A stretch of DNA of 64,000 bases, taken from assembly GCA_002840845.1 (NCBI GenBank), contig PHCS01000001.1, positions 1 through 64,000 on the forward strand, read 5' to 3'. The position numbers were made by a program, and so were the translations under genes. Source of the stretch: Betaproteobacteria bacterium HGW-Betaproteobacteria-14 (GTDB lineage: Bacteria; Pseudomonadota; Gammaproteobacteria; Burkholderiales; Rhodocyclaceae). Positions 50,445 to 61,506 of this stretch are shown here, in pieces (position 1 is the stretch's first letter; the number at the start of each line of letters is the position of its first letter). The notes under the pieces were generated by a model, which saw only the letters and a list, made by a program, of their open reading frames with translations, ran no database searches and had not been told where the DNA came from.

Positions 50445-51738
50445 GCTCGAGCGTCTTCGCCGTGGCGCCGCGGTGGCGCGCGGCGAATTCGATTCCCGCG
50501 GTGCCCATGCTATTTTGCGCAGCTTCATCGCGCAGCAGGGCATCGGCTGCCTCCAGCAATTCCTCCGCTGAACCAATCTGCCGTGCCGCGCCGCAGGCCA
50601 GCGCCTGCTCGGCCGCCTGCGCAAAATTGAACGTCGAGCGTCCGATCAGCACCGGCTTGCCGACGGCGCAGGCCTCGATCAGGTTCTGGCAGCCGTAGTC
50701 GAGCAGGCTGCCGCCGATGAAGGCGACGTCGCAGGCGGCGTAGTAGGCGAACAGTTCCCCCATGCTGTCGCCGAGCAGCACCTGCGTCTGCGCGTTGATG
50801 GGCGTGTTTTCGCTGCGCCGCTGCAGGGTCAAGCCAATTCTGCCCGCCAGCGCGGCGACTTCCCCGAAGCGCTGCGGGTGGCGCGGCACGACGACCAGCA
50901 GCGCCTCTCCCAGCGAGCGCTTCGCCAGGGCCGCGAACAGCAGCGCCTCTTCGCCCTCGCGCGTGCTGGCGGCGAGCAGCACCGGGCGCGGCCCGATCAT
51001 TTGGCGCAGGGCTTCGCCGCGCGCGATCTGCTCCGGCGGCGGCAGGATGTCGAACTTCACGCTGCCCAGCACCTCGACCTGCGGCGCACCCAGCGCGCGC
51101 AGGCGCGCGGCATCGGCTTCCGTCTGCGCGGCGATGGCCGCCAGGCCCTGCAGCGCACCGCGCGTCAGGTTCGGAAAGCGGGCATAGCGGCGCGCCGACT
51201 TTTCAGAAAGGCGGGCGTTCGCCAGCAACAGGGGAATACCGTTCTCCTTGCAGGCCGCCACCAGATTCGGCCAGATCTCGGTTTCCATGATGATGCCGAC
51301 GGCGGGCCGGAAGTGCTTCAGGAAGCGTTGCACGGCAAACGGGTAGTCGTACGGCAGATAGGCGCGCAGCACGCCGTCGCCCAGCAGGTCTGCGGAAGCC
51401 TGGCGCCCGGTCGGCGTCATGTGCGTGAGGAGGATGCGATGCTGTGGATAGCGCACCTTCAGGGCCGCCACCAGCGGCACCGCCGCGCGCGTCTCGCCGA
51501 CCGAGACGGCATGCAACCAGATCAAACCCTCTCCCCCGACCCCTCTCCCGCTCGCGGGAGAGGGGAGGCCGGCCCCCTCTCCCCTCAGGGGAGAGGGTTG
51601 GGGTGAGGGGAAAAAGCCGAACCGCTCCCCGACATGCTGCAGATATTCCGTCTGCTTCCGGCTGCGCAGGAGCAGGTGCAGGCCGACATACGGCAGCAGG
51701 AGCAGCAGCGCCAGGTTGTAGAGCAGGCGCGCCATCAT
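50422..51738 (-). CDS. waaA: 3-deoxy-D-manno-octulosonic acid transferase with in-frame repeat insertion
   Basis: LHAVSVGETRAAVPLV, MTPTGRQ, METEIWPNLVAACKENGIPLLLANARLSEKSARRY; interrupted by FFPSPQPSPLRGEGAGLPSPASGRGVGGEG. Confidence 0.93.
   Translation of the reverse strand: MMARLLYNLALLLLLPYVGLHLLLRSRKQTEYLQHVGERFGFFPSPQPSPLRGEGAGLPSPASGRGVGGEGLIWLHAVSVGETRAAVPLVAALKVRYPQHRILLTHMTPTGRQASADLLGDGVLRAYLPYDYPFAVQRFLKHFRPAVGIIMETEIWPNLVAACKENGIPLLLANARLSEKSARRYARFPNLTRGALQGLAAIAAQTEADAARLRALGAPQVEVLGSVKFDILPPPEQIARGEALRQMIGPRPVLLAASTREGEEALLFAALAKRSLGEALLVVVPRHPQRFGEVAALAGRIGLTLQRRSENTPINAQTQVLLGDSMGELFAYYAACDVAFIGGSLLDYGCQNLIEACAVGKPVLIGRSTFNFAQAAEQALACGAARQIGSAEELLEAADALLRDEAAQNSMGTAGIEFAARHRGATAKTLELISRAMR
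51524..51612. repeat. Family-A palindromic repeat inside waaA
   Basis: CCCTCTCCCGCTCGCGGGAGAGGGG...CCCCTCTCCCCTCAGGGGAGAGGGTTGGGGTGAGGGG. Confidence 0.85.
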
Positions 51739-51740
51739 TC

Positions 51741-51822
51741 CGTAGGTCGGGTTGTAGGTCGGGCTTCAGCCCGACAGCTGCGGTCAATCGCTGGCCAATG
51801 TCGGGCTGAAGCCCGACCTACA
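51741..51822. repeat. Family-C REP doublet between waaA and waaC
   Basis: GTAGGTCGGGTTGTAGGTCGGGCTTCAGCCCGAC...GTCGGGCTGAAGCCCGACCTAC. Confidence 0.88.
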
Positions 51823-51838
51823 TGGAGCGTATTCCGTT

Positions 51839-52798
51839 TCATGCCTGGAGTAGCTCCCCGGTTGCGGCGATGGCCTCGTCTGCCGTCGGCGGCGCGCCCG
51901 CTGCGCCCAGGTTGATCGCCGTGGCGCCGGCATAGACCCCGGTCAATTCCGGTCTCGAGCCCGAGAACAGGCACAAAGTCAGCCGCCCCAGGGCGGCGGC
52001 GATGTGGCTGAGGCCGGTGTCGACGCCGACCACGATGTCCGCCCCCCCCAGTAATTGCGTCAGCTCGGCGATGCCCATGGCTGGCGCTGCGATTGCAGAC
52101 TTCATGCCCATTGCCAGGCGTGCGGCGCGCTCGCGCTCCGCTGCGCTGCCGCCGGGCAGCACGCAGGCCAGGCCGCGCGCATTGAGCGCAGCGGCGAGCG
52201 CCAGCCAGTCGCCCTCCGGCCACAGCTTGTCGGCGCGGCTGCTGGCAGTCAGCAATACGCAATAGGGCGCGGCCGGCAGCCAGGGCGCGGCCAGCGGGGC
52301 GGCGGCGATGCCGTAATCGAGCGGCAGGTCCGGTTCGACGCCGAGCGCGGCGGCAGCCAGCCAGCGGTTGCGCTCGACCGCATGCAGGTTCTTCGGGATG
52401 ACGTAGGTGTCGTCGTAGCAGCGCGCGGCGAGCGGCTCGCGCGCCACTTCGGCGGCATAGCCGGCGTGCCGGCCACGAGCCAGCCGCGCCATCAGCGCGC
52501 TCTTGATCAGGCCCTGCGTGTCGAGCACCAGGTCGTAGCTTTCAGTGCGCACCGCTGCCCTGAAAGCACGCAGCTCGCGCCAGGTGGCCGCGGACAAGAG
52601 GTTGCGGCGCCAGCGTCGCACTGCGACTGGAATCACGCGGCTCACGGCCGGATGCAGGCGCGGGATGTCGGAGAAACCCTCCTCCACCACCCAGTCGATG
52701 CGCGCTTGCGAAAAGCGCGCGCGGATGTCGCTCGCTACCGGCAGGTTGTGCACGACGTCGCCGAGGGAGGAGGTCTTGACGAGGAGGATCGAGCGCAT
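51839..52798 (-). CDS. waaC: Lipopolysaccharide heptosyltransferase I
   Basis: [25 protein letters not shown] ... [26 protein letters not shown]. Confidence 0.92.
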   Translation of the reverse strand: MRSILLVKTSSLGDVVHNLPVASDIRARFSQARIDWVVEEGFSDIPRLHPAVSRVIPVAVRRWRRNLLSAATWRELRAFRAAVRTESYDLVLDTQGLIKSALMARLARGRHAGYAAEVAREPLAARCYDDTYVIPKNLHAVERNRWLAAAALGVEPDLPLDYGIAAAPLAAPWLPAAPYCVLLTASSRADKLWPEGDWLALAAALNARGLACVLPGGSAAERERAARLAMGMKSAIAAPAMGIAELTQLLGGADIVVGVDTGLSHIAAALGRLTLCLFSGSRPELTGVYAGATAINLGAAGAPPTADEAIAATGELLQA

Positions 52799-52880
52799 TT
52801 GGATGCCGTGGCTGGCTTGTCGATTAGAATGTGCGCCAGAAAACGGAATTATAAGCCATGACTTTGCGGAAACCCGACGC

Positions 52881-53888
52881 ATGAAAGTGCTCATCACCGG
52901 CGCCGCCGGATTCATAGGAATGCACGTCGCCCTGCGCCTTCTGGCGCGCGGCGACGAGGTCGTCGGCATCGACAACCTCAACGACTACTACGACGTCGGC
53001 CTGAAGGAAGCGCGCCTCGCGCAATTGTCGTCCCTGCCGGGCTTCCGCTTCGTCCCCCTCGATATCGCCGACACCGCTGGCGTGGCCGAGCTGTTCAGCA
53101 AGGAACGCTACGAGGGCGTCATCAATCTGGCCGCCCAGGCCGGCGTGCGCTACTCGCTGATCAACCCGCATGCCTACGCCCAGACCAACCTCGTCGGCTT
53201 CGTCAATCTGCTCGAAGGCTGCCGCCACGGCAAGGTCGGGCATTTTGTCTATGCCAGCAGCTCCAGCGTGTATGGCGGCAACACCAGGATGCCGTTCTCC
53301 GAGCACGACAGCGTCGACCACCCGGTCAGCCTCTACGCCGCCAGCAAGAAATCCAACGAGCTGATGGCGCACACCTACAGCCACCTATTCGACCTGCCGA
53401 CGACGGGCCTGCGCTTCTTCACCGTCTACGGCCCCTGGGGCCGGCCGGACATGGCGCTGTTCCTGTTCACCCGCGCCATGCTCGAAGGACGGCCGATCGA
53501 CGTCTTCAACCACGGCAAGATGCAGCGCGACTTCACCTACATCGACGACATCGCCGAGGGCGTGGTGCGCGTGCTCGACCGCCCGGCCGCCCCGGACCCC
53601 GCATTCATCAAGGACCGCCCGGATCCGGCCACCAGCTGGGCACCCTATCGCGTCTACAACATCGGCAACCACCAGCCGGTGGAGCTGATGGCCTACATCG
53701 AGGCGCTGGAGGGGGCCCTCGGCCGCAAGGCGGAGAAGAATTTCCTGCCCCTGCAGGACGGCGACGTGCCCGCCACCTATGCCGACACGGCCGAACTTCA
53801 GGCAGCCACCGGCTTTGCCCCCGCCACCCCGGTGGGCGAGGGGGTGCGCCGCTTCGTCGAGTGGTATCGCGGCTATTACCAAGTATGA
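52881..53888 (+). CDS. NAD-dependent epimerase (UDP-glucuronate 4-epimerase-like)
   Basis: [46 protein letters not shown]. Confidence 0.92.
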   Translation: MKVLITGAAGFIGMHVALRLLARGDEVVGIDNLNDYYDVGLKEARLAQLSSLPGFRFVPLDIADTAGVAELFSKERYEGVINLAAQAGVRYSLINPHAYAQTNLVGFVNLLEGCRHGKVGHFVYASSSSVYGGNTRMPFSEHDSVDHPVSLYAASKKSNELMAHTYSHLFDLPTTGLRFFTVYGPWGRPDMALFLFTRAMLEGRPIDVFNHGKMQRDFTYIDDIAEGVVRVLDRPAAPDPAFIKDRPDPATSWAPYRVYNIGNHQPVELMAYIEALEGALGRKAEKNFLPLQDGDVPATYADTAELQAATGFAPATPVGEGVRRFVEWYRGYYQV

Positions 53889-53929
53889 CGACACCTTGCC
53901 CAAGCCGATGATTTTGTGCTAGATTCTCA

Positions 53930-53950
53930 TCCGTTCAACAAATGAACGGA
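53930..53950. promoter_or_regulatory. Inverted repeat TCCGTTCA-ACAAA-TGAACGGA upstream of the MarR-like regulator
   Basis: Perfect 8-bp arms ending 5 nt before the predicted GTG start. Confidence 0.6.
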
Positions 53951-53955
53951 TATCC

Positions 53956-54320
53956 GTGACCCCTCGCGAAGCCGCCCACTACCAAGTACTCCGCCTGATC
54001 GAGGAACAGCCCGAGATCAGCCAGCGCGAGCTTGCGCGCACGTTGGGGGTCAGCCTCGGCAAGACCCACTACCTGCTCAAGGCCCTGCTCGACAAGGGCC
54101 TGGTCAAGGCCGACAACTTCCGCCGCAGCGACAACAAGCTGGCCTACGCCTATCTGCTCACGCCGAGCGGCATCGCCGCGAAGCTGGAGCTGACGCGCGC
54201 CTTCCTGCGCTTGAAGGAAGGCGAGTATCAGGCCGCACGCGAGGAAATCGCGCGATTGCGCAAGGAACTGGATGCGACAATCGCGCCGACCGAACCCGAC
54301 ATGCCCGCAAGGAAAGCGGG

Positions 54321-54324
<4 letters not shown>
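53956..54324 (+). CDS. MarR family EPS-associated transcriptional regulator
   Basis: HYQVLRLIEEQPEISQRELARTLGVSLGKTHYLLKALLDKGLVKADNFRRSDNKLAYAYLLTPSG. Confidence 0.88.
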
Positions 54325-55694
<1,370 letters not shown>

Positions 55695-55721
55695 TGGCCG
55701 CCAACTTTATGAGAGCATCCC

Positions 55722-56648
55722 GTGGCTAGCGGCCGCGTGCTCATCACCGGGGGCAGTGGGCTGCTCGCGCTGAACTGGGCCTGCGCCATGCGCGGCACAT
55801 GGGATGTCGTGCTCGGGACCCATTCCCGTAAAGTGTCTTTGGCTGGCGTCGCTTCGCGACCGCTCGATCTCGAGAATGCCGGGCGGCTAACGCGCCAGGT
55901 CGAAGAGCTGGCTCCGGATATCGTAGTGCATACCGCAGGACTGACCAACGTCGACCGCTGCGAGGACGATCCGGCCCTGGCGCGCCACGTCAATGCAGAA
56001 CTGGCCCGCAATGTCGCCGAAGCGGCAGCAAGCAGTAACGTCCGGCTGGTGCATGTCTCGACAGACCACCTGTTTGCCGGCACCCGCAGCGGCTACCGCG
56101 AGGACGATACCCCAGAGCCGCTCAACGAGTACGCCCGCAGCAAACTGCTGGCCGAGGAATGGGTAAAACAGGCCGATCCCCGTGCGCTGATCGTCCGAAC
56201 CAATTTCTTCGGCTGGGGCCATGCCGGGCGGCAGTCCTTTAGCGACTGGATCGTCTACTCGCTGCGCGCCGGCAGGGAGATCACGATGTTCGACGATGTG
56301 CACTTCACGCCAATTCTCGCCGATGCCCTTGCGGCGGCTACGCACCGGCTTGCCGGCCTGACTGCCAGCGGAACCTTCAACGTGGCCGGCGATGAGCGCG
56401 TGTCGAAATACGAATTCGCCAAGCGGCTGGCGCAGGCTTTCGATCTGCCTGGCAAATTAATTCAGCGTGGCCGAATTCGTGACGCGGGTTTGTTTGCAAA
56501 GCGACCGCCGGACATGTCCCTGGATAACACAAAGGCGCGAGACTTGCTTAGCACTAGCTTGGGACGGCTCGACGACTATATTCATATTTTGCGCCGCCAA
56601 GAAAGCGAAGGCCGGCGCGAAGAACTCTTTCACGCTGTAACGGAGTAA
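55722..56648 (+). CDS. SDR/RmlD-like sugar-nucleotide reductase
   Basis: GRVLITGGSGLLALNWA ... VHTAGLTNVDRCEDDP ... YARSKLLAEEWV; GTG start. Confidence 0.8.
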   Translation: MASGRVLITGGSGLLALNWACAMRGTWDVVLGTHSRKVSLAGVASRPLDLENAGRLTRQVEELAPDIVVHTAGLTNVDRCEDDPALARHVNAELARNVAEAAASSNVRLVHVSTDHLFAGTRSGYREDDTPEPLNEYARSKLLAEEWVKQADPRALIVRTNFFGWGHAGRQSFSDWIVYSLRAGREITMFDDVHFTPILADALAAATHRLAGLTASGTFNVAGDERVSKYEFAKRLAQAFDLPGKLIQRGRIRDAGLFAKRPPDMSLDNTKARDLLSTSLGRLDDYIHILRRQESEGRREELFHAVTE

Positions 56649-56651
56649 ATC

Positions 56652-57647
56652 ATGTCATTTCTAGAGGGGAAATCGGTTTTGGTGACGGGGGCGACCGGCT
56701 CGTTCGGCAAGCGCTTCGTCAAGTCGGTGCTTGAGGAGCATAACCCTAAACGGTTGGCTGTTTTCAGCCGAGACGAGCTAAAGCAGTTTGAGATGCAGCA
56801 AGTTATCCAGGACCAAAGACTGCGCTATTTTCTAGGAGACGTGCGCGACAAGGAGCGCCTCTACCGGGCTTTCGATGGCGTTGAGGTGGTTATCCACGCA
56901 GCTGCGATGAAGCAGGTTCCCGCATCCGAGTACAACCCGATGGAGGCCATCAAGACCAACATCATCGGCGCGGAAAACGTCATCAATGTTTGCATCGACC
57001 AGGAGGTCAAGCACGTTATCGCGCTTTCGACCGACAAGGCGGCCAATCCTGCGAATCTGTACGGCGCCACAAAGCTTTGTTCGGACAAGCTGTTTATTGC
57101 AGCTAATACGCTATCCGGTCGCCATAGGACTCGTTTTTCTGTGGTTCGGTATGGCAACGTGATCGGCTCGCGTGGTAGCGTCATTCCCTTCTTCATGCAG
57201 AGACGCAAATCAGGTGTCCTCCCAATTACCGATCCGCGGATGACACGCTTTTGGATCACCTTGGGCCAAGGCGTCCAGTTTGTTCTGGATAGCCTCGAGC
57301 GCATGCATGGCGGTGAGGTATTTGTACCGAAAATCCCCAGCATGAACATCATGGATGTTGCCAAGGTTGTTGCGCCTGAATGTCGCACGGAGATTATCGG
57401 CATCAGACCGGGCGAGAAACTGCATGAGATCATGATCACGCCTGATGATGCTTGGAATACATTGGAATATTCGGATTACTACGTGATCCAACCTGCCACC
57501 CAGTGGTGGGATGCAAAGAAGTTCATCGCAGAGACCAACGGAAAGCTAGTACCGGAGGGATTTCAATACAGCAGCGACCGCAACGACATGTGGATGAAAA
57601 ATGAGGAATTGCATTTTTTGCTGGAGCGCGAGCAGGTGGAATTGTGA
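56652..57647 (+). CDS. pseB: UDP-N-acetylglucosamine 4,6-dehydratase (PseB-like)
   Basis: KSVLVTGATGSFGKRFVKSVLEEHNPKRLAVFSRDELKQFEMQQ ... PMEAIKTNIIGAENVINVCID. Confidence 0.93.
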   Translation: MSFLEGKSVLVTGATGSFGKRFVKSVLEEHNPKRLAVFSRDELKQFEMQQVIQDQRLRYFLGDVRDKERLYRAFDGVEVVIHAAAMKQVPASEYNPMEAIKTNIIGAENVINVCIDQEVKHVIALSTDKAANPANLYGATKLCSDKLFIAANTLSGRHRTRFSVVRYGNVIGSRGSVIPFFMQRRKSGVLPITDPRMTRFWITLGQGVQFVLDSLERMHGGEVFVPKIPSMNIMDVAKVVAPECRTEIIGIRPGEKLHEIMITPDDAWNTLEYSDYYVIQPATQWWDAKKFIAETNGKLVPEGFQYSSDRNDMWMKNEELHFLLEREQVEL

Positions 57648-58816
57648 TTCCTTACGGAAAGCACTTCCTGGACGAGGCGGATATTGCAGCCGTCGTTGAA
57701 GTCCTGAGGAGTGGATACCTAACTCAGGGCCCAAAAATTGCCGAGTTCGAAGCGGCTGTTGCCTCATATGTGGGAGCGCGATTTGCAGTAGCTGTTTCCA
57801 GTGGTACTGCAGGGCTGCATCTTGCTTGCATAGCAGCCGGTATTGTGAGGGGCGATATTGTAGTTACCTCGCCAATTACTTTTATCGCAAGCGCTAACTG
57901 TGCGCTATACATGGGTGCCCGCCCGGTTTTTGCAGACATTGACCCCGGCACGCTGAATTTGTCAGTTGAATCGCTGGAGGAAGCTAGTCGAAAGGAAGCG
58001 ACGATCAAGGCCGTGATACCGGTGCATTTTGCCGGACTGCCTTGTGACATGAACGCGATCAATGCCACCGCGGAAAAATGGGGGGCTGCGATTATCGAGG
58101 ATGCGGCCCACGCGTTTGGCGCCTCATATCCTGACGGAGGAAAGGTAGGCAATTGCGTAAATTCGCTGATGACGGTGTTTTCCTTTCATCCTGTAAAAGC
58201 TATTGCTGCTGGCGAAGGTGGCTTGATTACGACCAATGACGAAGCTACCTACAAACGACTATTGCGCTTGCGTAGCCATGGCATAAACAAGGGCGACGAT
58301 CCAATGTTGAATCCGGGTGCTGCGCAGGAAGACGGAGAGCCGAACCTTTGGTATTACGAAATGCAGGAACTGGGCTTCAACTATCGCATTACAGACATCC
58401 AATCGGCACTCGCACTGTCTCAGTTCGGCAAGCTAGATGCATTTCTTGAGCGACGAAAAGAGCTTGCGCTTCGCTACGATGCAGCCTTCGCCAGCATGGC
58501 TACGTTAAAACCCGCTCAGCCTGTTGGCCGAGACCGAAGCGCACATCATATTTACCCTGTTCGCATCGACTTCGCAAAAAGCGGACTTACCAGGACGCGG
58601 CTCATGCACGGTCTGCGTGAGAGAGACATTGGTACTCAGGTGCATTACATACCGGTATACCTGCAACCCTATTATCGGAATCTCGGATACAAGCCGGGCG
58701 CATGTCCGACTGCGGAAGCGTATTACCGCGAAGCACTCAGCCTGCCTCTCTACTATAGCCTTGCCAATAGCGACCAGGATAGGGTTGTCAGTGCCCTGAA
58801 CGAGCTGCTTCAATGA
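57644..58816 (+). CDS. pseC: DegT/DnrJ/EryC1 aminotransferase (PseC-like)
   Basis: IPYGKHFLDEADIAAVVEVLRSGYLTQGPKIAEFE ... FSFHPVKAIAAGEGGLITTND. Confidence 0.93.
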   Translation: MIPYGKHFLDEADIAAVVEVLRSGYLTQGPKIAEFEAAVASYVGARFAVAVSSGTAGLHLACIAAGIVRGDIVVTSPITFIASANCALYMGARPVFADIDPGTLNLSVESLEEASRKEATIKAVIPVHFAGLPCDMNAINATAEKWGAAIIEDAAHAFGASYPDGGKVGNCVNSLMTVFSFHPVKAIAAGEGGLITTNDEATYKRLLRLRSHGINKGDDPMLNPGAAQEDGEPNLWYYEMQELGFNYRITDIQSALALSQFGKLDAFLERRKELALRYDAAFASMATLKPAQPVGRDRSAHHIYPVRIDFAKSGLTRTRLMHGLRERDIGTQVHYIPVYLQPYYRNLGYKPGACPTAEAYYREALSLPLYYSLANSDQDRVVSALNELLQ

Positions 58817-59697
58817 AACTGGGTCTGGGAGCAGTTCAATTCGGTGCTGACTATGGCATCTCCAACGCAGGAGGGAAAGTGCCCCGGCAGGAGGTGGCAA
58901 GCGTGCTTGCCTACGCGGAGAGCACAGGAGTTGACGTGCTTGATACCGCAGCCGCGTACGGGGACAGCGAATCGGTACTGGGCAGCGTGCTCTGGCCGGA
59001 TCACCACTTTCGAGTGGTCACCAAAATCCCGGCTTTGGATCCAGCTCTGGATTCCATTCAATGTATCAGCGCGGTGCACGAAAGCCTGTATTCCTCGCTC
59101 AAGCGCTTGCGCATGAAATCTATCTATGGTGTTCTTTTGCATCGCGCGGCGGATGCGGCAGGAGCGAACGGGGCCCGGTTGTCCAAGGCGCTCCAGGAAC
59201 TCAAGCATGAAGGGCTTGCGCAGAAGATTGGCGTTTCCGTGTATGGCGCTGAAGAACTGGAAGAGGTGCTGGAGAATTTTGTGCCGGACCTGGTGCAACT
59301 GCCATCCAACGCCTTCGATCAACGCCTGCTGCGAAACGGCTGGTTGGCACGCCTTGCCGCTCTGGGAGTGGAAACCCACGTGCGCTCGGTATTTTTGCAG
59401 GGGCTCCTGCTTATGCCGGCTAGCCAGCGCCATAGCGCATTTGGTCACTACCGGAATGAGTTTGATCGTTTTGATCGGTTCTGTAATGAGTACAACCTGA
59501 CGCCACTTGAAGCCGCGCTTGGTTACGTGCGGCACCTTCCGGGCGAGGCGACAATTGTCGGCGTGACAAAACGGGCCGAGCTTGAGGAAATCGTTCGGGC
59601 AATGGAAGCCGGCAATGTGCCGCCGCTCGAAGCTTATGCTGCATTGGCATGCGACGATGTCGGGCTGGTCAACCCGTCAATGTGGCGACTGCAATAA
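58813..59697 (+). CDS. Aldo/keto reductase
   Basis: MKLGLGAVQFGADYGISNAGGKVPRQEVASVLAYAESTGVDVLDTAAAYGDSE. Confidence 0.9.
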   Translation: MKLGLGAVQFGADYGISNAGGKVPRQEVASVLAYAESTGVDVLDTAAAYGDSESVLGSVLWPDHHFRVVTKIPALDPALDSIQCISAVHESLYSSLKRLRMKSIYGVLLHRAADAAGANGARLSKALQELKHEGLAQKIGVSVYGAEELEEVLENFVPDLVQLPSNAFDQRLLRNGWLARLAALGVETHVRSVFLQGLLLMPASQRHSAFGHYRNEFDRFDRFCNEYNLTPLEAALGYVRHLPGEATIVGVTKRAELEEIVRAMEAGNVPPLEAYAALACDDVGLVNPSMWRLQ

Positions 59698-59716
59698 TAC
59701 CGAGGCAGGGGAACAT

Positions 59717-60733
59717 ATGGGAATTGAAATTATCGCGGAGCTCGCCCAGGGATACGAGGGAAAGCCGCATCAAGCCGCCGCATTGGTAGCGGCGGCAGCG
59801 GCTGCAGGCTCCGATGCCGCCAAGCTTCAGCTTGTTTATGCTTCCGAGCTCTGTGTGCCTGGCTACAAATACTACGATCTGTTCAAAACCCTGGAGATGC
59901 CTGATGCTGTATGGGACGATTTGGCAGAACTTGGCCGTCAAAAGAATATCGCCTTGCATCTGGACATTTTCGGGCGGCGCAGCCTGGCACTGGCGGAACG
60001 AATCTGCGCGGAAGCGATCAAGGTGCACGGCACCGACATGGCCAATGAAGGATTGCTTAATGATGTAGCGAGATCCTCTATTCCAAGAGTGCTCCTCGCT
60101 TGCGGTGGCGCGATGCGTGGAGAAATCGAGCGCGCATTGAAAATCCTTAACAGGAAGAAGCTGGTCCTTCTCTTCGGCTTTCAGGGCTATCCGACCCTGA
60201 ACGCCGCCAATCAGATTTCCCGCCTGCGCGAATATGCCCCACTTGTCGCAGCGTCAGACGGGGGGGTAGCCGTTGGGTTTGCCGATCACGCGCCGGTTGA
60301 TCATGCTTTGCGGTTCGCTGTCCCGGCGACGGCGATAGGGGCCGGAGCCACCGTCCTCGAGAAGCATTTGACCCTCGCACAAGTGATGCGGCTGGAAGAC
60401 CACGAAGCCGCACTGAATCCCGACGACTTCGCTGATTTCGTCGCCCTCATGCACTCGTGCGAGGAGGCGCTGGGCCCAGTCGCGAAAAATGCCGAGGATT
60501 TCGGCATGGATGCAACCGAAGTCGGCTACCGACGCATGGTGCGCAAGCATGTCGTGGCTGTTCGCCCATTGCCCGCCGGCACCGTGCTTATGCCCGAGGA
60601 TCTGGCATTGAAGCGCACCCCTGCAACCGAGGCCTTGGACGAAATTGCCGCAGCTTATGGCAAGCGTCTCACGAAGAGCATCGAAGCGGATCAGCCGATT
60701 ACCAGAGAAATGCTGACGGAGAACCGCCAATGA
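59717..60733 (+). CDS. NeuB/SpsE-like nonulosonic acid synthase with C-terminal SAF domain
   Basis: MGIEIIAELAQGYEGKPHQAAALVAAAAAAGSDAAKLQ ... FADHAPVDHALRFAVPATAIGAGATVLEKHLTL ... RKHVVAVRPLPAGTVLMPEDLALKR. Confidence 0.87.
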   Translation: MGIEIIAELAQGYEGKPHQAAALVAAAAAAGSDAAKLQLVYASELCVPGYKYYDLFKTLEMPDAVWDDLAELGRQKNIALHLDIFGRRSLALAERICAEAIKVHGTDMANEGLLNDVARSSIPRVLLACGGAMRGEIERALKILNRKKLVLLFGFQGYPTLNAANQISRLREYAPLVAASDGGVAVGFADHAPVDHALRFAVPATAIGAGATVLEKHLTLAQVMRLEDHEAALNPDDFADFVALMHSCEEALGPVAKNAEDFGMDATEVGYRRMVRKHVVAVRPLPAGTVLMPEDLALKRTPATEALDEIAAAYGKRLTKSIEADQPITREMLTENRQ

Positions 60734-61506
60734 ATCGCCGATTCGTCGCTGCGCTGGCTTGCCGGAATACCGGATCGCGATTGTACGGCAAGCCGCTTCA
60801 AAAGATCAATGATCGCGATACCATTCTTGACCAGATTATTCATGCCGTTCGAAGATTCCCGATCATCGACGAAATCGTGCTCGGCATTTCGGAGGGCGTG
60901 GCCAACCTGCCTTTCATCGATGTGGCCCACGCCCATGGCGTGAGTTACATACTGGGGGATCCGCAGGATGTGCTGAAGCGCCTCATACAATGTGGCCGTG
61001 CCGGGCGCGCCACCGACGTGTTCCGGGTTACCACCGAGTGCCCCTGGTTCGCTTACGATATGTTGCCCGGGCTTTGGCGGGCCCATGTGGAAAATGGCAA
61101 CGACATCACAGTCTGTGACCGCCTGCCCGAAGGGCTGAATTTCGAAATCTACACCCTTGATGCATTGGAGCGCGCCCATGAGCGCGGCTCCAGCAGGGAC
61201 CGCTCCGAGTTCTGCTCGAACTACTCGCGCACACATCCCGAGGAGTTCAAGGCCCAGGTGTATCTGCCGCCCGAAAGCTGGCGACGCATGGATTTGCGCG
61301 TGACGGTCGACTATCCAGAAGATCTGATCATTGCCCGCGAAATTGCACGGCAGTTCGCGGACAAAATGCCTCTCGTCGGAACGGATGACATAGTGAGATA
61401 CCTGGATAGCCGAACAGACCTCTGCGCGCTTATCAATCCCTATGTGGACCCCAGCCCGTTATGGGATGTCTTCTCACATCAATTGGAATGGACGAGTCAT
61501 GCGTAG
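60730..61506 (+). CDS. SpsF-like cytidylyltransferase family protein
   Basis: MNRRFVAALACRNTGSRLYGKPLQKINDRDTILDQIIHAVRRFPIIDEIVLGIS. Confidence 0.75.
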   Translation: MNRRFVAALACRNTGSRLYGKPLQKINDRDTILDQIIHAVRRFPIIDEIVLGISEGVANLPFIDVAHAHGVSYILGDPQDVLKRLIQCGRAGRATDVFRVTTECPWFAYDMLPGLWRAHVENGNDITVCDRLPEGLNFEIYTLDALERAHERGSSRDRSEFCSNYSRTHPEEFKAQVYLPPESWRRMDLRVTVDYPEDLIIAREIARQFADKMPLVGTDDIVRYLDSRTDLCALINPYVDPSPLWDVFSHQLEWTSHA

